NCBI GenBank assembly: GCA_005656395.1
Contig: SRSI01000037.1
Span: 434,001 to 498,000 of the forward strand
From: Strongyloides papillosus
Taxonomy: Eukaryota; Nematoda; Chromadorea; Rhabditida; Strongyloididae
DNA: 64,000 nucleotides
Reading direction: 5' to 3'
Position 1 is the first letter of the stretch, and each line of letters opens with the position of its first letter. Of the stretch, positions 42,601 to 54,193 are shown piece after piece. Below the pieces are notes generated by a model. That model had not been told where the DNA came from. It saw only the letters and a program-made list of their open reading frames with translations, and searched no databases. A program made the translations under genes and the position numbers.

Positions 42601-45600
42601 ATGATGACATTAAAAATCAATTTAAAAGTTTTCTTAGACAATAATACCGATGTTAAGAAAATTAAAAATATTATTGTTGATACTCTGAATGAGTTTCCGG
42701 AGAAAGTAAAATCAAATTTCTGCTTTGAAATTATTGAGAAGGATTTTTTAAATAAAGAACTATCTTTATGGTGTGATTATTCATTTGAATCCTTTAAATC
42801 GGGAGAATTTTTTAATCGTTTTATTGAAGAATTTAAAATTAGACTTACAATTGTCAGGCTTCATTTTACAATTGGAATTGGAAAACTTTTAGAAGAATAT
42901 AAATCATTCAAGTATGTTTTTAATCATGACCCCTGTTTTAATAATTTTTCTTCTAGACTCACTAATGAACATATTAATATTCTAAAATTTGGCTGGGGAA
43001 CGTGTATCTATCCAGGAGACTTTTGTACGCATTTTAATTTCTCTCAAGATTCATCAAAAAAATTTCTAAGACATGGGAAAAACTTTAACCCAAATATAGA
43101 AAAAGTTATGAAAGGATTCACACCAATATATGGAAACTTCTATCATGATTTGAATAAAATGGAAATATTTTTTGCCACCTCCCCATGTAAGTATGACTGC
43201 GATTTCGTCCAAGTTTCTAATACCATCGGAAAGATAACAATATTCTACAAAAATATTAATCGTCTTTCAATATCAAATATAGAAAAAAGTTCAAACAAGG
43301 CGAATCACTTTCGTGTTACTTTTAATTTTTGGTTATTGTTTCCTGTTAGAGTTGATGCATACCAACAGATGCGTGAAACAAAAAATGAAAAAGATTTTAC
43401 AGCATGGAAATTGAGACGAATTAGAACTTTTGATGATGATCTTTCTACAATACAAGCTATCTATGAATCATCAGTTTTTTATTTTCGAATGGAGGTTCCC
43501 TTAGATGTTATGATTAATTTAATTGAAAGATTATCGTCCATAACGAACAGGGTTGTTGAATTTGTTAGTTGGAAGGAAAAAAGCCTACCAATTAAACGCT
43601 TCATCAGAAAGCCTTTTGATGATGAAATTTTAGAGAATAAATTATTTAAGAATGGTAGTTTTGAATTGGAATATTTTATTGATGCACTTTTATCAAAAGG
43701 ATTGTTCGTTAAAATACATATCTTAACATCAACCGAACAAAGAAATACATTTATTAATACCATTCTTGATTATTATAGAAAAAATAGCAAAATTACTTTA
43801 TTAACTATAGAAAATCTTATTAAAACACTAGAGGAAAATGTTTTTATCAAAGATATATTAAGCATATTTGAACGGTTATATAAGATTGAAGTGGAGAATG
43901 AAAAAATTGTTGATACTATAAATGGTGAAGATAAGTTATGTTCTAATTATGTTTATATTAAGAAAGTTATTATCACTCCAACAAGAATGCTACTTAAAGT
44001 ACCTACTCTAATGGTTAGCAATAGAGTAATGAGATTATTCACAAAAAAAGGTCGTCATTTTCTTAAAGTCATTTTTAAGAGTGATGATAATCGTCCTATT
44101 ATAATGATTAAAAATGATTTTTTGCTAAAACAAATCGTTAATGAATGTTTTGTCAACGGTATCACTGTTGGTGGAAAAAAACATAATTTTTTTGGAGCAT
44201 CAAATTCACAAATGCGTGAAGATAGTTGCTATTTTGTAGATGCAAGTATTATTGAGATATTAAATATGAAGAAAGAACTTGGATCATTCACACTGGAGTC
44301 TGTCTCAAAGATGATAGCGAGAGTAGCTCAATGCTTTACACAATCATGGAACGCTGAAAATGCTATTGTTGGGGAAAATGAAATGAAAAAAGGAACGGAA
44401 TATGACAACCCTGAATGGATAAAATCAAATAAAAAAACATATTGTTACACTGATGGCTGTGGTATAATATCATTAGCAATGGCTAAAAATATTGCGTCAA
44501 GTTTTAAAGATAAATATCAAGCAATATCATCATGTTATCAATTTCGTTTTGAGGGGTATAAAGGTGTCCTTGCTACATATCCTATTCTTGATAAAGCTAA
44601 CAAATTAAATACTGAAAATAAAATTACTCTATTTGATAATAAAAATCAATTACATTTTATTTGGAGACCCTCGCAAATGAAATTTAGAGCAAACAATTCA
44701 TTAAAAAATCTTGAAATTGTTAAAGCTTCAAAACCAAGTGAAGTTAGTTTTAATAGACCATTTATCAATGTACTGGATCAAGTTTCAAGGATGCAATCAA
44801 TTGAATGTAATAGGAGAATTTGTAATAGAATCCATGAATTGTATGATAATCATGTTACATCAATTATTGAAGCTCTCCTAGATGAACAAAGCGCCTTTCA
44901 AACATTATCAAGTATGAATCTAAAATATTTTGGTATTAAAGAATTAAAAGATACGAGGATGTTTTCGTTTCAAACAGAAGCTTTTTTTAAAAATTTAATT
45001 AATGTATATGCATCATATCAAGTAAATACTTTATTAAATAAGTTTAAAATTAAGATTCCATCAAATCTTGGGAGAACAATGTTCGGAGTTGGTGATGAAA
45101 GTGGGTGTTTAGAGTATGGACAAGTTTTTATACAATACAATACGGACATGAATCCTAAAAAAGATAATGCTAATAGTGGCAAAAAAATTCATATTGGTAA
45201 AGTCTTGGTAACCAAAAATCCAACTGTAGTATCTGGTGATGTAAGAATATTTGAGGCTGTAGATGTTGAAGCACTTCATGACCTCGTTGATGTAATTGTT
45301 TTTCCACGTGATGGTCCTAAACCCCATACAACAGAAATCGCTGGAAGTGATTTAGATGGTGATGAGTACTCTGTCATTTTTGATGAAAACCTCTTCCTCG
45401 AATATAATATGGAAGCATTTGATTTTGATAAAGAAGATTCAGATAAACATGTTAGTGTAGGTGTTAATAGCCATATGGAGTTTCATGCTAAGCAGAAGGA
45501 ATTTATGCTTGATTTTCTATTAGCAAATTCTGTTGGCGTCATAGCAACAACTCACCTTATACAATCAGATTTTTTTGGTCTTGATTCGGAGGTTTGCAAC

Positions 45601-47286
45601 AGAATTGCTATTAAACACAATACAGCAGTTGATTTCCAAAAATCAGGTTCATTCCCTAAAAAATTAACAGATCGTTGGGATAAAAATGTTCCACCTGAAA
45701 TTAATTGTGCAATTCCTGACTACCAAGAATCTGATAACAATAAAGCTATATCATATAAATCAAACCGCCTTCTTGGTGAATTGTATAGTCGATTCATTAA
45801 ATTAAAAACACTCCTAAATTCTTCCGATTATTTATCACAAAAAGTTAGACACAAGAAAAATCCATTAGTTGATATTGAGAATTGGGGAAAATATTATGAT
45901 ATGGCTAAAAAATATTATAGTAAATATTCATCAACTTTATTAGGTCTAATGAAGACATATGCAATGGAGGATGAAAGTGAAATTTTTTGTGATTATAGAG
46001 TTAATCTTAATACCAACTTTGTAAGAACTGACAAAGATATAATGTTAGATTATAATATTAATGTTGTTATAAAACAAAAAGTAGAAACTCTTATTTATAA
46101 TATTAAAAAAGAAATTCTTGAAACATTTTATCCATTGGAGTATTATTATAATGTAGAATCAGGGATTGATGAAACAGAGCAACTTCGATTGTTATTGGAA
46201 TATCCAATGATAAGGTATCCTGACGAAATAAAGGAATTTGTTGTTGCAGCATACCACGTTACATATGATTCTTCTAAAGATGAGATGTTTAATATTTTTT
46301 CTTTTCCATGGATATTTTGGGATGTCTTAAAAAAGGTTGCATCTATGAACAGTTGTTTTAAAAGAAACAATGAGGCATCAAGAGTAAAGTCTTTTAGTGA
46401 TTTACTCACAGAACATATAATGGAATGGTATTCATTAACTGATGAAGAGGATAAAGATTTATATGAATTATTTAAAGATGACATAGAGATGGCTGGATGT
46501 TTAAGATACATGAAATGTTACAAAAATTTAGATATTTTATTATCATTCCTTTTGTCATGGAGTAAAAGTAATGGTCTTACAAAAAAAATTAAAAAAGGTA
46601 TGTTGGTGGCACTCTTTATTCAATGCCTTACTGGTCATCATTATACTGCCAATGTAAAGCGTCACAACTTTATTAGCAAACTATCGGATTTAACTGACGA
46701 AGAACTCGAACATGGTTTTGATATTAATTCTTATATCGGTGGCCTTGGTGGACGTTGTTTAAATATTTTTTCAATCTTAAAATCATATCAATTTAGGAAG
46801 AGTAATGAGATATATGGTTGGGATACAGATATTGATTGTGGATATACGTTAACATGTGAAGATTGTATTAACATCAATGATGTTGCCGAAAGAACAATTA
46901 ACAGTATAGCGTTTTCACATACTTTTGATATATTACCTCAATATGAAAAAAATATCAACAAAAACTACGCAAGAACAACAAGTTACCCATCAGTTTCTAT
47001 ATTTTTACCAAGTACCATGGAATGTACAGACGATGAATTCTTTAGTCTCCTTAAAAAACAATCACAATTAGACATGATAAAATATAGGAAAAATCATGAT
47101 TATCGAAGTAATAATGGTACAAAATCATATCTTGTAACACCAGTTGGAACATATGAATCGTATATAAAATTTAAAAATCTTATAAGAATAGATCAACCTA
47201 CGACATTTAGAATAACTGAAGGACTTGATTTTACTCATATACTTGCAACTAAATTATATATCAGAATATGTAGCAATTTGTGTTAA
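42601..47286 (+). CDS. Cellular RNA-dependent RNA polymerase, EGO-1/RRF family (1,561 aa)
   Basis: This enzyme copies target RNA into antisense small RNA in nematode RNA interference. The catalytic DLDGD of the eukaryotic RdRP family lies at 917-921, within AGSDLDGDEYSV. A DGCGIIS motif lies at 618-624, in a TDGCG...RFEGYKGVL context typical of the family. The N-terminal 500 residues are family-specific but less conserved. Length agrees with C. elegans EGO-1 and RRF-1. The whole protein is one exon, which is unusual for so long a nematode gene. Two ATGs stand in tandem at the start and either may be used. All motifs look intact. I cannot say whether it is nearer to EGO-1/RRF-1 or RRF-3 without a tree. 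Confidence 0.95.
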   Translation: MMTLKINLKVFLDNNTDVKKIKNIIVDTLNEFPEKVKSNFCFEIIEKDFLNKELSLWCDYSFESFKSGEFFNRFIEEFKIRLTIVRLHFTIGIGKLLEEYKSFKYVFNHDPCFNNFSSRLTNEHINILKFGWGTCIYPGDFCTHFNFSQDSSKKFLRHGKNFNPNIEKVMKGFTPIYGNFYHDLNKMEIFFATSPCKYDCDFVQVSNTIGKITIFYKNINRLSISNIEKSSNKANHFRVTFNFWLLFPVRVDAYQQMRETKNEKDFTAWKLRRIRTFDDDLSTIQAIYESSVFYFRMEVPLDVMINLIERLSSITNRVVEFVSWKEKSLPIKRFIRKPFDDEILENKLFKNGSFELEYFIDALLSKGLFVKIHILTSTEQRNTFINTILDYYRKNSKITLLTIENLIKTLEENVFIKDILSIFERLYKIEVENEKIVDTINGEDKLCSNYVYIKKVIITPTRMLLKVPTLMVSNRVMRLFTKKGRHFLKVIFKSDDNRPIIMIKNDFLLKQIVNECFVNGITVGGKKHNFFGASNSQMREDSCYFVDASIIEILNMKKELGSFTLESVSKMIARVAQCFTQSWNAENAIVGENEMKKGTEYDNPEWIKSNKKTYCYTDGCGIISLAMAKNIASSFKDKYQAISSCYQFRFEGYKGVLATYPILDKANKLNTENKITLFDNKNQLHFIWRPSQMKFRANNSLKNLEIVKASKPSEVSFNRPFINVLDQVSRMQSIECNRRICNRIHELYDNHVTSIIEALLDEQSAFQTLSSMNLKYFGIKELKDTRMFSFQTEAFFKNLINVYASYQVNTLLNKFKIKIPSNLGRTMFGVGDESGCLEYGQVFIQYNTDMNPKKDNANSGKKIHIGKVLVTKNPTVVSGDVRIFEAVDVEALHDLVDVIVFPRDGPKPHTTEIAGSDLDGDEYSVIFDENLFLEYNMEAFDFDKEDSDKHVSVGVNSHMEFHAKQKEFMLDFLLANSVGVIATTHLIQSDFFGLDSEVCNRIAIKHNTAVDFQKSGSFPKKLTDRWDKNVPPEINCAIPDYQESDNNKAISYKSNRLLGELYSRFIKLKTLLNSSDYLSQKVRHKKNPLVDIENWGKYYDMAKKYYSKYSSTLLGLMKTYAMEDESEIFCDYRVNLNTNFVRTDKDIMLDYNINVVIKQKVETLIYNIKKEILETFYPLEYYYNVESGIDETEQLRLLLEYPMIRYPDEIKEFVVAAYHVTYDSSKDEMFNIFSFPWIFWDVLKKVASMNSCFKRNNEASRVKSFSDLLTEHIMEWYSLTDEEDKDLYELFKDDIEMAGCLRYMKCYKNLDILLSFLLSWSKSNGLTKKIKKGMLVALFIQCLTGHHYTANVKRHNFISKLSDLTDEELEHGFDINSYIGGLGGRCLNIFSILKSYQFRKSNEIYGWDTDIDCGYTLTCEDCININDVAERTINSIAFSHTFDILPQYEKNINKNYARTTSYPSVSIFLPSTMECTDDEFFSLLKKQSQLDMIKYRKNHDYRSNNGTKSYLVTPVGTYESYIKFKNLIRIDQPTTFRITEGLDFTHILATKLYIRICSNLC

Positions 47287-50200
47287 CATATTAATTGCAT
47301 GTGTAAATATTTTTATTGTAGATATATAACACCTACTAACATAAAAATTTTATTTTTTATAAAAGTATATTTCTATATTATGAGTCATAAATTTATAGAC
47401 TATTTAAGTAAATAATACTATTTAAGCAGTATTTTTTAAATTTTTATTCATCTTTAAAACTTTTTTGAGATTATAGTTTAAAGATTTTATGGTAAGGAGA
47501 TTTGTACTCATAACAAATTAATATACTTTATTTGTTACTATATTAAAGAATAATCTTTTATAGAATTGAGTTGTACAGTATTACTAAAACTTTAAAAGTG
47601 TAATTACTTTAAACCAGCAAATAATTTGAAAACAAAATTATATAATCAATCTCTATAAACAAATTTACCTTTTTATTCTAATAAACACATTTTTTTAAAT
47701 AATAACCATTAAAAAATTTAATTGTGCTAAAAAATACGAAATGAGGGAATGTTAGATAATTTTTATTAAAATAATTGAAGCATTAAAAAAGGAGATAAGA
47801 TTATTCTATAAAAGTAGGTATAATAAATTTAAAACTAATTTACTTTTAATTATCTACTATTAAGATAAGGATTTTCTCACTAGTACGTATAACAAATCAA
47901 CTACCAAATCACATACTTATTTGAAAACAAAAGGCGCAAGCTACGATAAAAACAAAATATATAAAATAAAAAAGATCTGATTATTTTACTCATGAATAAT
48001 TTAATATCAATAACACTTATTTTAAGAGATTTTCTTAAAAAATATACAGAATTGGAAAATCCAAAGATTAACACAATAGTTTTTATTAAATTTTCCATTA
48101 ACAATATTTAATAAAAAAAAATCGATGACGTTACAAATCTATATATGACGTTAATTTTATGAAAATTAAACTAAGAAGGTATTAAGGCTAAACTTTTTTT
48201 AAAATCTATACAATGCTTTTTTATTTATCTTAGTATGATTACAAAATTGATAACAAAAAATGAAATAATATAAAGAGTTGAAAAATTTTAAGATTTTCAC
48301 TGGAAATGATTGTTTTATCTACCACTATTCACTAGAATTTTATTCGAAAGAAATTTGCTGGTCTGTAAGTGTCTAAAAAGGTTATTATATATCGTATGAG
48401 ACGAATATATAGTGATAAAATTATTTGTTGATTATCATTATCCAAAAAAAAATATTTCACTTCTTGAATACCTAATCAAATACTCAGATTTAGGTTCAAA
48501 TTAAAATTATCAATTTTTTATTCTCATATAATTATTTTTTAATATATTTTTTTCGTTTAGAAGTTTAAACTGCTATAATAGCGAATAATGATCAATTGAT
48601 ATGAAAAAATCACATCTAAAAAATTATATATTTTTTAATGGTATTAACACTTCTTTTACCTTATCAGATTCTAAAAAATTAATAAATTCATCAAAACATT
48701 TAAAAGGAAATACTTTTTCTTGTTATTTATGATTATTGAACTATTTTTATACTTGTTTGGCATTTCTAATTAAGTATTGATGTCATTAAAAATTATGATA
48801 CTATACTTTAGAAGTATTTTAATACATTTATTTTTTACTCAAAAAAAAGGAAATATTTCCATAATATAATCATTTACTATTGGTACACTTAAACATATGT
48901 CAAATTTTCAGTTCAGATCTTATGTTACAATACATTCAAAACACCTTAGTCTGATTAGATTATTTTTGAATTACTAGATTAGTGTACTAATTGTTTTTCT
49001 TACAATTTTTATGCCGCCTCAAAATTATATAATATTTAAAAATAGGTGTAAGTTATAAGAAACTATTTTGAATAAATTATCCTTTTCATAATATCTATGC
49101 TATTATTTTTAATTTTAATATAAAATCTAAAGTTTCTTTAACTACATATAAACGCTATTTAAAGATTAGCAATTGTTGCAAAAAAGCTTGTAAAATTAAA
49201 TGCAAGAAGTATCATTATACATAAGTATTATTAATAATATAAAAACTAAAATGCCATAATTTTTTAATATAAAAATAAGACCATAGATTTTATAAATAAT
49301 TTATGTTTTAATTAACATTTCACAAATAAAGTGTTATTAGAAATTTTAATCTTAATTATGATATTAATATTTTTTTGTTTTTACATATATGATACCATGC
49401 AAAAAGTTTATCCCTTTTGATTTTAAATATTCTTCCATTAAAATTAATCGGTTTCCTCGGAAAATATAATCCTTTATTTCCTAATTACATTCAAAAAATA
49501 CTCAGTAAAACATAAATTAATAGCGATAAGTTTTTTTCGTTCAAAGTACAAAAATAAATGATAACATTATCTAGAAAAAACTCCTTTACATATGCAAAAT
49601 AGTTTTTATTTCATGTTTCAGAGGATTATTTGAGGATAAACATTTAAAATACATATGTATTTTTATAAAGTATGTACTTTTGATTGAAGAATATTATATT
49701 TGTAATCTCTTTTTAAAAAAATTTATAAGATATATAATAAAAATGTATCATAAATCAAAAAAAATTTATAATTTTTTTATTAAAAAAACACTTACAAATA
49801 TTGGATATTAAGCTTATCACCATGCCTTTGAGTGTTGTTGTTTTTTATCTACCAATTATTTGTAAATGGTATATTTTTGGTATTTAAATCTCCTTAAAAA
49901 GATTTCGTAATTCATCTTTATAGGAAGTTTGCCTTAATGTGCAGTTTATGAATTTTTATGCTCATACATCGTTATTTACTCACTTTAGTTTTATTATAAT
50001 AATTTCTTATTTTCTATAATATTGCAAATTGCTCAGTTGTTAATTTCTATTTGTGGTAAATTAGTTAAGTTCATAGAATTGACAATAATTTACATTTTTA
50101 TTGTTGAAATAAGTAAGGAATAAATAACTCGTGTAAACTTTTTTATCAAAACTTATCTTGTTCATGTTCCAAATGTTTATCTCTTTTAATATAAAACTGA

Positions 50201-50301
50201 AAATCTAACCTATTAGTTGACTTTTATAGTAATTTAATTAATATTTTATAAATTTAGTTATCATTAATAATTTATTCTTGATATAATTTTTAACTTTAGA
50301 A
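47287..50301. other. Intergenic, about 3 kb, AT-rich
   Basis: I see no gene or clear repeat. The reading frame on the minus strand near 47901-48104 is low-complexity. The region includes the RdRP 3' flank and, at its right end, CTTTAG just before the receptor start, a possible trans-splice acceptor. Confidence 0.4.
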
Positions 50302-51334
50302 ATGACAGAAATGGATGACTTTAAAAACAGCTCTTGCGAAGAAATAATTGAAAATAATAATAATATCGTAAATTGTGGGAGTATTGTTTATGGAAAGGTA
50401 CTTGAAAAATTACTATATTTTATATGCATACCAGGTGTTGTAGTAAATCTAATAATATTTTATAAGCAAATAAAGACATTGTAAGTTTTGAAAAAAAATA
50501 TTATTAAAAATATTTAAACACCTTTTTCAACAACACAGAAGGAAAACAAAATCAAGGAGTACAACAATAAACTTACAATTCCTATCAATGATGACGTTCT
50601 CCGACACGATGTCCCTTCTTTGTATACTTTTTTCTGCCTTCTTCAACAAATACCTTGATCTATCAAATATTATATCGACAATCTTTTGTAAGACTAATCT
50701 TTTTATCATCCAAACTGCTACAGCATTTTCAATTTGGTGCTGGTTGGTTCTTTCGGCCATAAGATATATGGCTATCTTTAAACCATATACCCATTTAAAA
50801 TTGTACTATGAGCCATTATATGCGAGCATTGTTATATTATTTATTATTTGTTTTTTTGAATCAAAAACTGTTTATAATATAGAGTATTTACCAATATTAA
50901 AGGTATGTATTGACACAAATGAAAAAACAAGAAAATTGTTAAATGTAATTGAAATCGTTACAAGTTATCTATTTCCATTTATATTTATTTTTATTATGGA
51001 TATTAAAATATTATGTTGGAAGAGAGAATCAGCTAAGACGTTTGGTATTATTCATAACAGAAGTGGTAACAAATGGAAAATTATACGTTGTGGGTTGTTT
51101 ATTACTATCATTGATTTACTTATGAATCTTCCAAGTTATACAGTACGTTTCTATACATCGATCATCTCAAGAGATAACCTTAATGATTTACATAAAGGTA
51201 AAATATTTAACATTATCTATATAATTTCACAAGTATTATATTTTTCACAATTCTTTCTAAATGGTCTATATTTATATAAAATCGTTTATCGTAGTCAAAA
51301 TCAGTCGAAAAATTGTAAAAAAAGCTTTTCGTAA
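50302..51334 (+). CDS. Rhodopsin-family seven-transmembrane receptor (orphan, peptide-receptor-like)
   Basis: Two exons, 50302-50480 and 50539-51334, flank a 58-bp intron (GTAAGTTTTG...CAACACAG) and give 324 aa. Reading through the donor would stop at once; splicing gives IKTLRKTKSRS across the junction, the first intracellular loop. The N-terminus has Asn-rich, possibly glycosylated sequence. TM3 ends in SAIRYMAIFKPY, where Asp/Glu of the DRY motif is replaced by Ala. Cysteines in IFCKTN and KVCIDTN can make the usual extracellular disulfide. TM7 lacks a standard NPxxY. The short basic tail ends in Ser. The ligand is unknown. Its stop lies 64 bp from the stop of the convergent transporter gene. 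Confidence 0.8.
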
Positions 51335-51398
51335 ATAAATATATTTTTGTGGAGAAAATATAACTAATCACAACAAGAAATAAATAAATATAAACATA

Positions 51399-53008
51399 TT
51401 AGTTTGTATTTTGTAAAATACTATAATTCACTGTATCTTCTTTCCATATTGGTAATAATAAGTAATGATTTATAAATTGTCCAATAACACCAAAACAATT
51501 AATGATCCCGATAAGAACAAATACAAAACCAGACCATTCTATGAATGTTCTTTCATAAATAGTATTCAAAATACTTGAGCTAATAATTGGTGCTATTACG
51601 TAAAGCAATGATATCAATGTAAATAATCTTGCTGTTTGATCTTCACCTACAAGTTTAGGTAAGAATGTTCTAAAACCTGGCTGTGTAACAGCCGCAAAGA
51701 AGTATAAACCACTAGTAAGAAATATTAAAAAGTTTGTCCCGGCAAATGCTGTTAGGAATGCAATTGTTGTTGCTCCAATAAAACCAATCAAAAGTAATAT
51801 CGAATCTTTACCATGTATATTAAAATATGACAAGATAATTGGAATGACAGTCATTCCAATGCATCCAGTGGCAGTTTTTAACATTATATAATAAGTAAAA
51901 TTGACATCTGGCCAATAAAATGGCGAACCCTTTAGGAGGAGAACAAATAAACTTGGATCACTTGTCATACAATCAACCAAAACAAGGAACATTGTTATAT
52001 TTATGACACATCTTAAATATCCTCTTCTTGGCATTGTTAAAACATCAAATAATCCACTGAAAACTGATCCAAGTGTTTGCCATATCCTTATACTTTCATT
52101 ATTATTGTTATTATTAATTTCAACTGTATGAGTTTTCACAAATATTATTGTATATAAGAATATTACTATTGAACTGATAAATGATATTGATATCAATATG
52201 ATATAAGAATTAATATGTTGGGTGATACTAACTGTTGCAGGTACCATAAAATATGATGCCAAATAATTACCAATTAACAAAAATAAGGATTGTATTGCTG
52301 TAGTTATTGCTATTCTCATTGGTATCCCACCATCATTCATTTCTTCTCTACTATCATCAATTAAAATTGCTATACCACTCGTAAAGATTGTTGCTATACC
52401 TCCAAAACAACCCATTAGAAATTCTGCTATCATCAGTGGATACCATATATTAATTTTATCATAATAAATTGTTGCATATAATTGCAAACATGAATATATA
52501 ACTAAACCAAGAGATGTTATTGTTAACACTTTTTTTCTTCCACCATAAACATCAGACCACAATCCTAAGATTGGTGATGTTATCAATGTTGGTATACCTC
52601 CAACTAATTGCATATATATTTTCATTTCAGCAATATCTTTCTCAATGCTGTTTCTTAGGAATGTTTCATTTTTAGTAAATATATTTGCACACCTTAATGT
52701 ACTATTTTCAATATTTTTTGGCACAGGAACTGGTGAATATTGATCTGCAACTTCAACACACCTTCCCCAAAATATAAATAAAGGTACAACTGTTATCAAA
52801 ATACCTACACAAAATGACAAAATAACAAGTGTAGGTTCGACATTTAATTTTAATTTTTTCAACGAAAATGCCATCTTTGTATTCAATAGTACTCTCTCAT
52901 CAGCACGTGACAATTGACCAGAACTCTAGAATAATAAACACTCTCATTAATATAATAAGAGCAATAATAAACACTAACCTGATCTAGAGAAACATTCTCT
53001 TCATCCAT
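51399..53008 (-). CDS. Major-facilitator transporter, SLC46 (proton-coupled folate transporter-like)
   Basis: Two exons on the minus strand: 53008-52979 (ten codons) and 52925-51399, joined in phase 0 over a 53-bp intron (GTTAGTG...TTCTAG), giving 518 aa. The long exon alone has no ATG at its start, and the short exon supplies MDEENVSLDQ. About twelve hydrophobic segments are visible. VEPTLVIL before TM1 and GLWSDVYGGRKK between TM2 and TM3 are SLC46/MFS signatures. A large first extracellular loop has Asn-linked glycosylation sites (NST, NET). Vertebrate relatives carry folate, heme-related or other small compounds; the substrate here cannot be told from sequence. Confidence 0.85.
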
Positions 53009-53376
53009 TCTATAACTTTATTATTAACTTTTATTGGAAAACCAAAAAAAGTTAATTTATTAATAAAAATTTAGTGTTAAACAACGTAAAATATTATCTT
53101 TTTACCAAATTTATAACATATCAAATGATATTTATTGTTATCTAATCTATATGCATTTTATTCTTTTTAAAAAATCATTTCCCTCAAATGAATTAACCAG
53201 ACAAGATAATATAATTTTTTACAACACATGACTGATTGTAAATAACATAAAAATCACTTCAAAACACTAAAAAAATAATAATTTCTATTTATTATACATT
53301 GACAATTTCTTAATATGATTATAAAAATTATAATTATTCTTATTTCTTCATTTCCTACCAAAATAAGGAGACTAAA
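53009..53376. other. Intergenic between the transporter and a Ly6/ET-like gene
   Basis: It is AT-rich and must hold the promoters of two divergent genes. I can point to no specific element. Confidence 0.4.
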
Positions 53377-53812
53377 ATGAGAATTCTTATTCTCCAATTA
53401 CTTCTATACATAGTATTACTACTATGTACTATTATTATCAATGGGTTACCCCATATTAATGGTCAGAAAAACGATAAAATACGCTGTATCAATGCATGCA
53501 CCATTAAGAATAATGATATGATAAAGGGAGAAGACAAAATTTGTCTTAATCCTATATAGACAGAAGAGTTGCTTTGCTGATATCACCCTTGGCTGCTATA
53601 ATGGTATAGCATCTCTTATCAGTAATGATGTTGTCGTGGAAGAAAGATACATTCAAGGATGTTTTACAAGAAGAAATCGAAGAAGTAGTAATGGAGGCAA
53701 TGGAATATCTAAAAATGATAACGGACGACTAAGAATTATTCATAAAGAAATTAAAAATTTCAACTTCCAAAGTAACGTTACATCCTGCTATACTGAACTT
53801 TGTAATTTATAA
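53377..53812 (+). pseudogene. Small secreted cysteine-rich protein (Ly6/ET-module-like), frameshifted
   Basis: It begins with a strong signal peptide (MRILILQLLLYIVLLL) and then RCINACTIK and KICL. The frame closes with TAG at 53557-53559. Another frame, open across the stop, continues with RQKSCFADITLGCYNGIA and ends SCYTELCNL at 53812; the closing C...LCN is the hallmark of Ly6-like and nematode ET-module domains. No GT-AG intron of realistic size with the right phase joins the two parts (candidates are 17-21 bases or leave the wrong frame). A one-base indel near 53543-53560 is therefore the simplest reading. It may be a pseudogene or a sequence error. Confidence 0.65.
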
Positions 53813-54193
53813 TTCATAATTCTTATACACTTTTACAAATTAGTTTTAAAGATTATATTAAAATGTCAAAGTAACTACATAAAAAGTTTAAACAATCTAA
53901 TCTTATCATTTTATAAAGGGCATCGTTAGACCCCTAAATGTTCCATGCTTTTAATTTGTAAACTAGCACATATTGGTTCTTATGGCGAATACATATATCT
54001 AACACGTGTATATAGCTGTCACTCTATCATTGGTTCCATTTAGTGGTGTAGCCAATAGGATGGAAACAAATTGATATGTTAAATAGTGACGTGTCAACAT
54101 TCTCCACCTTCTTGTTAGATATACGTTGTACAATTCCCAGTATTTATAAGGTTGATATTATTTTGGTCAGTAGTGTTTTAAAAATACATAAGT
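53813..54193 (+). promoter_or_regulatory. Calreticulin upstream region with CCAAT boxes and a UPR-type element
   Basis: This 381-bp stretch is less AT-rich than most intergenic DNA here. It holds CCAAT at 54052-54056, ATTGG (inverted CCAAT) at 54029-54033 and 53974-53978 approximately, an E-box-like ACACGTGT at 54003-54010, and TGACGTGTC at 54087-54095. A strict ERSE (CCAAT-N9-CCACG) is not present. Confidence 0.5.
54087..54095 (+). promoter_or_regulatory. Candidate unfolded-protein-response element (TGACGTGTC)
   Basis: TGACGTG is the core bound by XBP1/ATF6-type bZIP factors. It lies about 100 bp before the calreticulin start codon, and ER chaperone genes are standard targets of that response. 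The link is inference from motif and gene identity. Confidence 0.45.

Noticed and set aside
53543..53563. A 17-21-base GT...AG segment as an intron in the Ly6/ET-like gene
   Set aside because: It is far below the 42-58 bp size of all other introns in this window, and other GT sites leave the wrong phase.
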